From positions 1 to 5,107 of the forward strand of contig JARBAV010000220.1 of NCBI GenBank assembly GCA_029237515.1: a stretch of DNA of 5,107 bases. Reading direction: 5' to 3'. Shown piece by piece: positions 5,087 to 5,107 of the stretch (position 1 is its first letter; each line of letters starts with the position of its first letter). The notes beneath the pieces are model-generated. The model was not told where the DNA came from. It ran no database searches and saw nothing but the letters and a program-made list of their open reading frames with translations. The position numbers and the translations under genes are program-made. The stretch is from Nitrososphaerales archaeon. Lineage in GTDB: Archaea; Thermoproteota; Nitrososphaeria; Nitrososphaerales; Nitrososphaeraceae.

Positions 5087-5107
5087 ATGAGAATTATAGG
5101 GATTAGA
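5087..5107 (+). CDS. Possible start of a gene running off the right edge
   Basis: ATG 5087 opens a frame (MRIIGIR) that is still open at the window end. Seven codons are too few to identify anything. An AT-rich patch, GAAATAAGAAT (5053-5063), lies about 29 bases upstream, acceptable for a leaderless start, though a weak TATA match. The preceding in-frame stop is TAA 5057-5059, so the gene could not begin much earlier. The region 4809-5086 otherwise contains only the doubtful remnant described separately. Confidence 0.3.

Noticed and set aside
5002..5106. Open frame of 34 codons on the plus strand ending at TAG 5104-5106
   Set aside because: It has no start codon in good context and follows directly after an in-frame stop at 4999-5001. 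The translation shows no recognisable family pattern.

Overview
The window most likely comes from an ammonia-oxidising archaeon or a close relative (Thaumarchaeota/Nitrososphaerota). Several genes are plainly archaeal: a type II peptidyl-tRNA hydrolase, a geranylgeranyl-reductase-family flavoprotein, a four-CxxC zinc-ribbon microprotein and the archaeal elongation factor 1-beta. The partial winged-helix protein at the left edge is of the small single-domain type common in this phylum. Most genes have an AT-rich TATA-like box about 20-35 bases before the start codon and no clear Shine-Dalgarno sequence, so most transcripts would be leaderless or nearly so. The DNA is moderately AT-rich. Placement below phylum level is not possible from this sequence.

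Layout: (1) 1-201 (+) is the 3' end of a winged-helix regulator. A small hairpin and T-rich tail over its stop codon separate it from the convergent gene. (2) 256-1647 (-) is a class II fumarase/aspartase-family lyase. (3) About 390 bases between divergent genes hold two promoters and perhaps a minus-strand small or decayed reading frame. (4) 2039-2530 (+) is an unrecognised, mostly hydrophilic protein of 163 residues. (5) 2685-3038 (-) is peptidyl-tRNA hydrolase (pth2), divergent from (6) 3098-4297 (+), a geranylgeranyl-reductase-family flavoprotein; only 59 bases lie between their starts. (7) 4341-4520 and 4527-4808 (+) form a two-gene operon: the zinc-ribbon microprotein, too small for default ORF cut-offs, and elongation factor 1-beta. 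(8) 4809-5107 has no clear complete gene. It holds a possible decayed winged-helix gene and perhaps the first seven codons of another gene running off the right edge.

The genes do not form one pathway. Three serve translation (pth2, zinc ribbon, EF-1 beta), one probably serves membrane-lipid or quinone saturation, and one serves central carbon or nitrogen metabolism. Gene order alternates in strand and most genes appear to be transcribed singly.

I see no convincing sign of a new defence, mobile or biosynthetic system: no CRISPR repeats, transposase, integrase, tRNA or rRNA. The points most worth a second look are the mixed fumarase/aspartase active site, the unknown 163-residue protein, the protein-like open frame upstream of the lyase, and the possible winged-helix remnant near the right edge.
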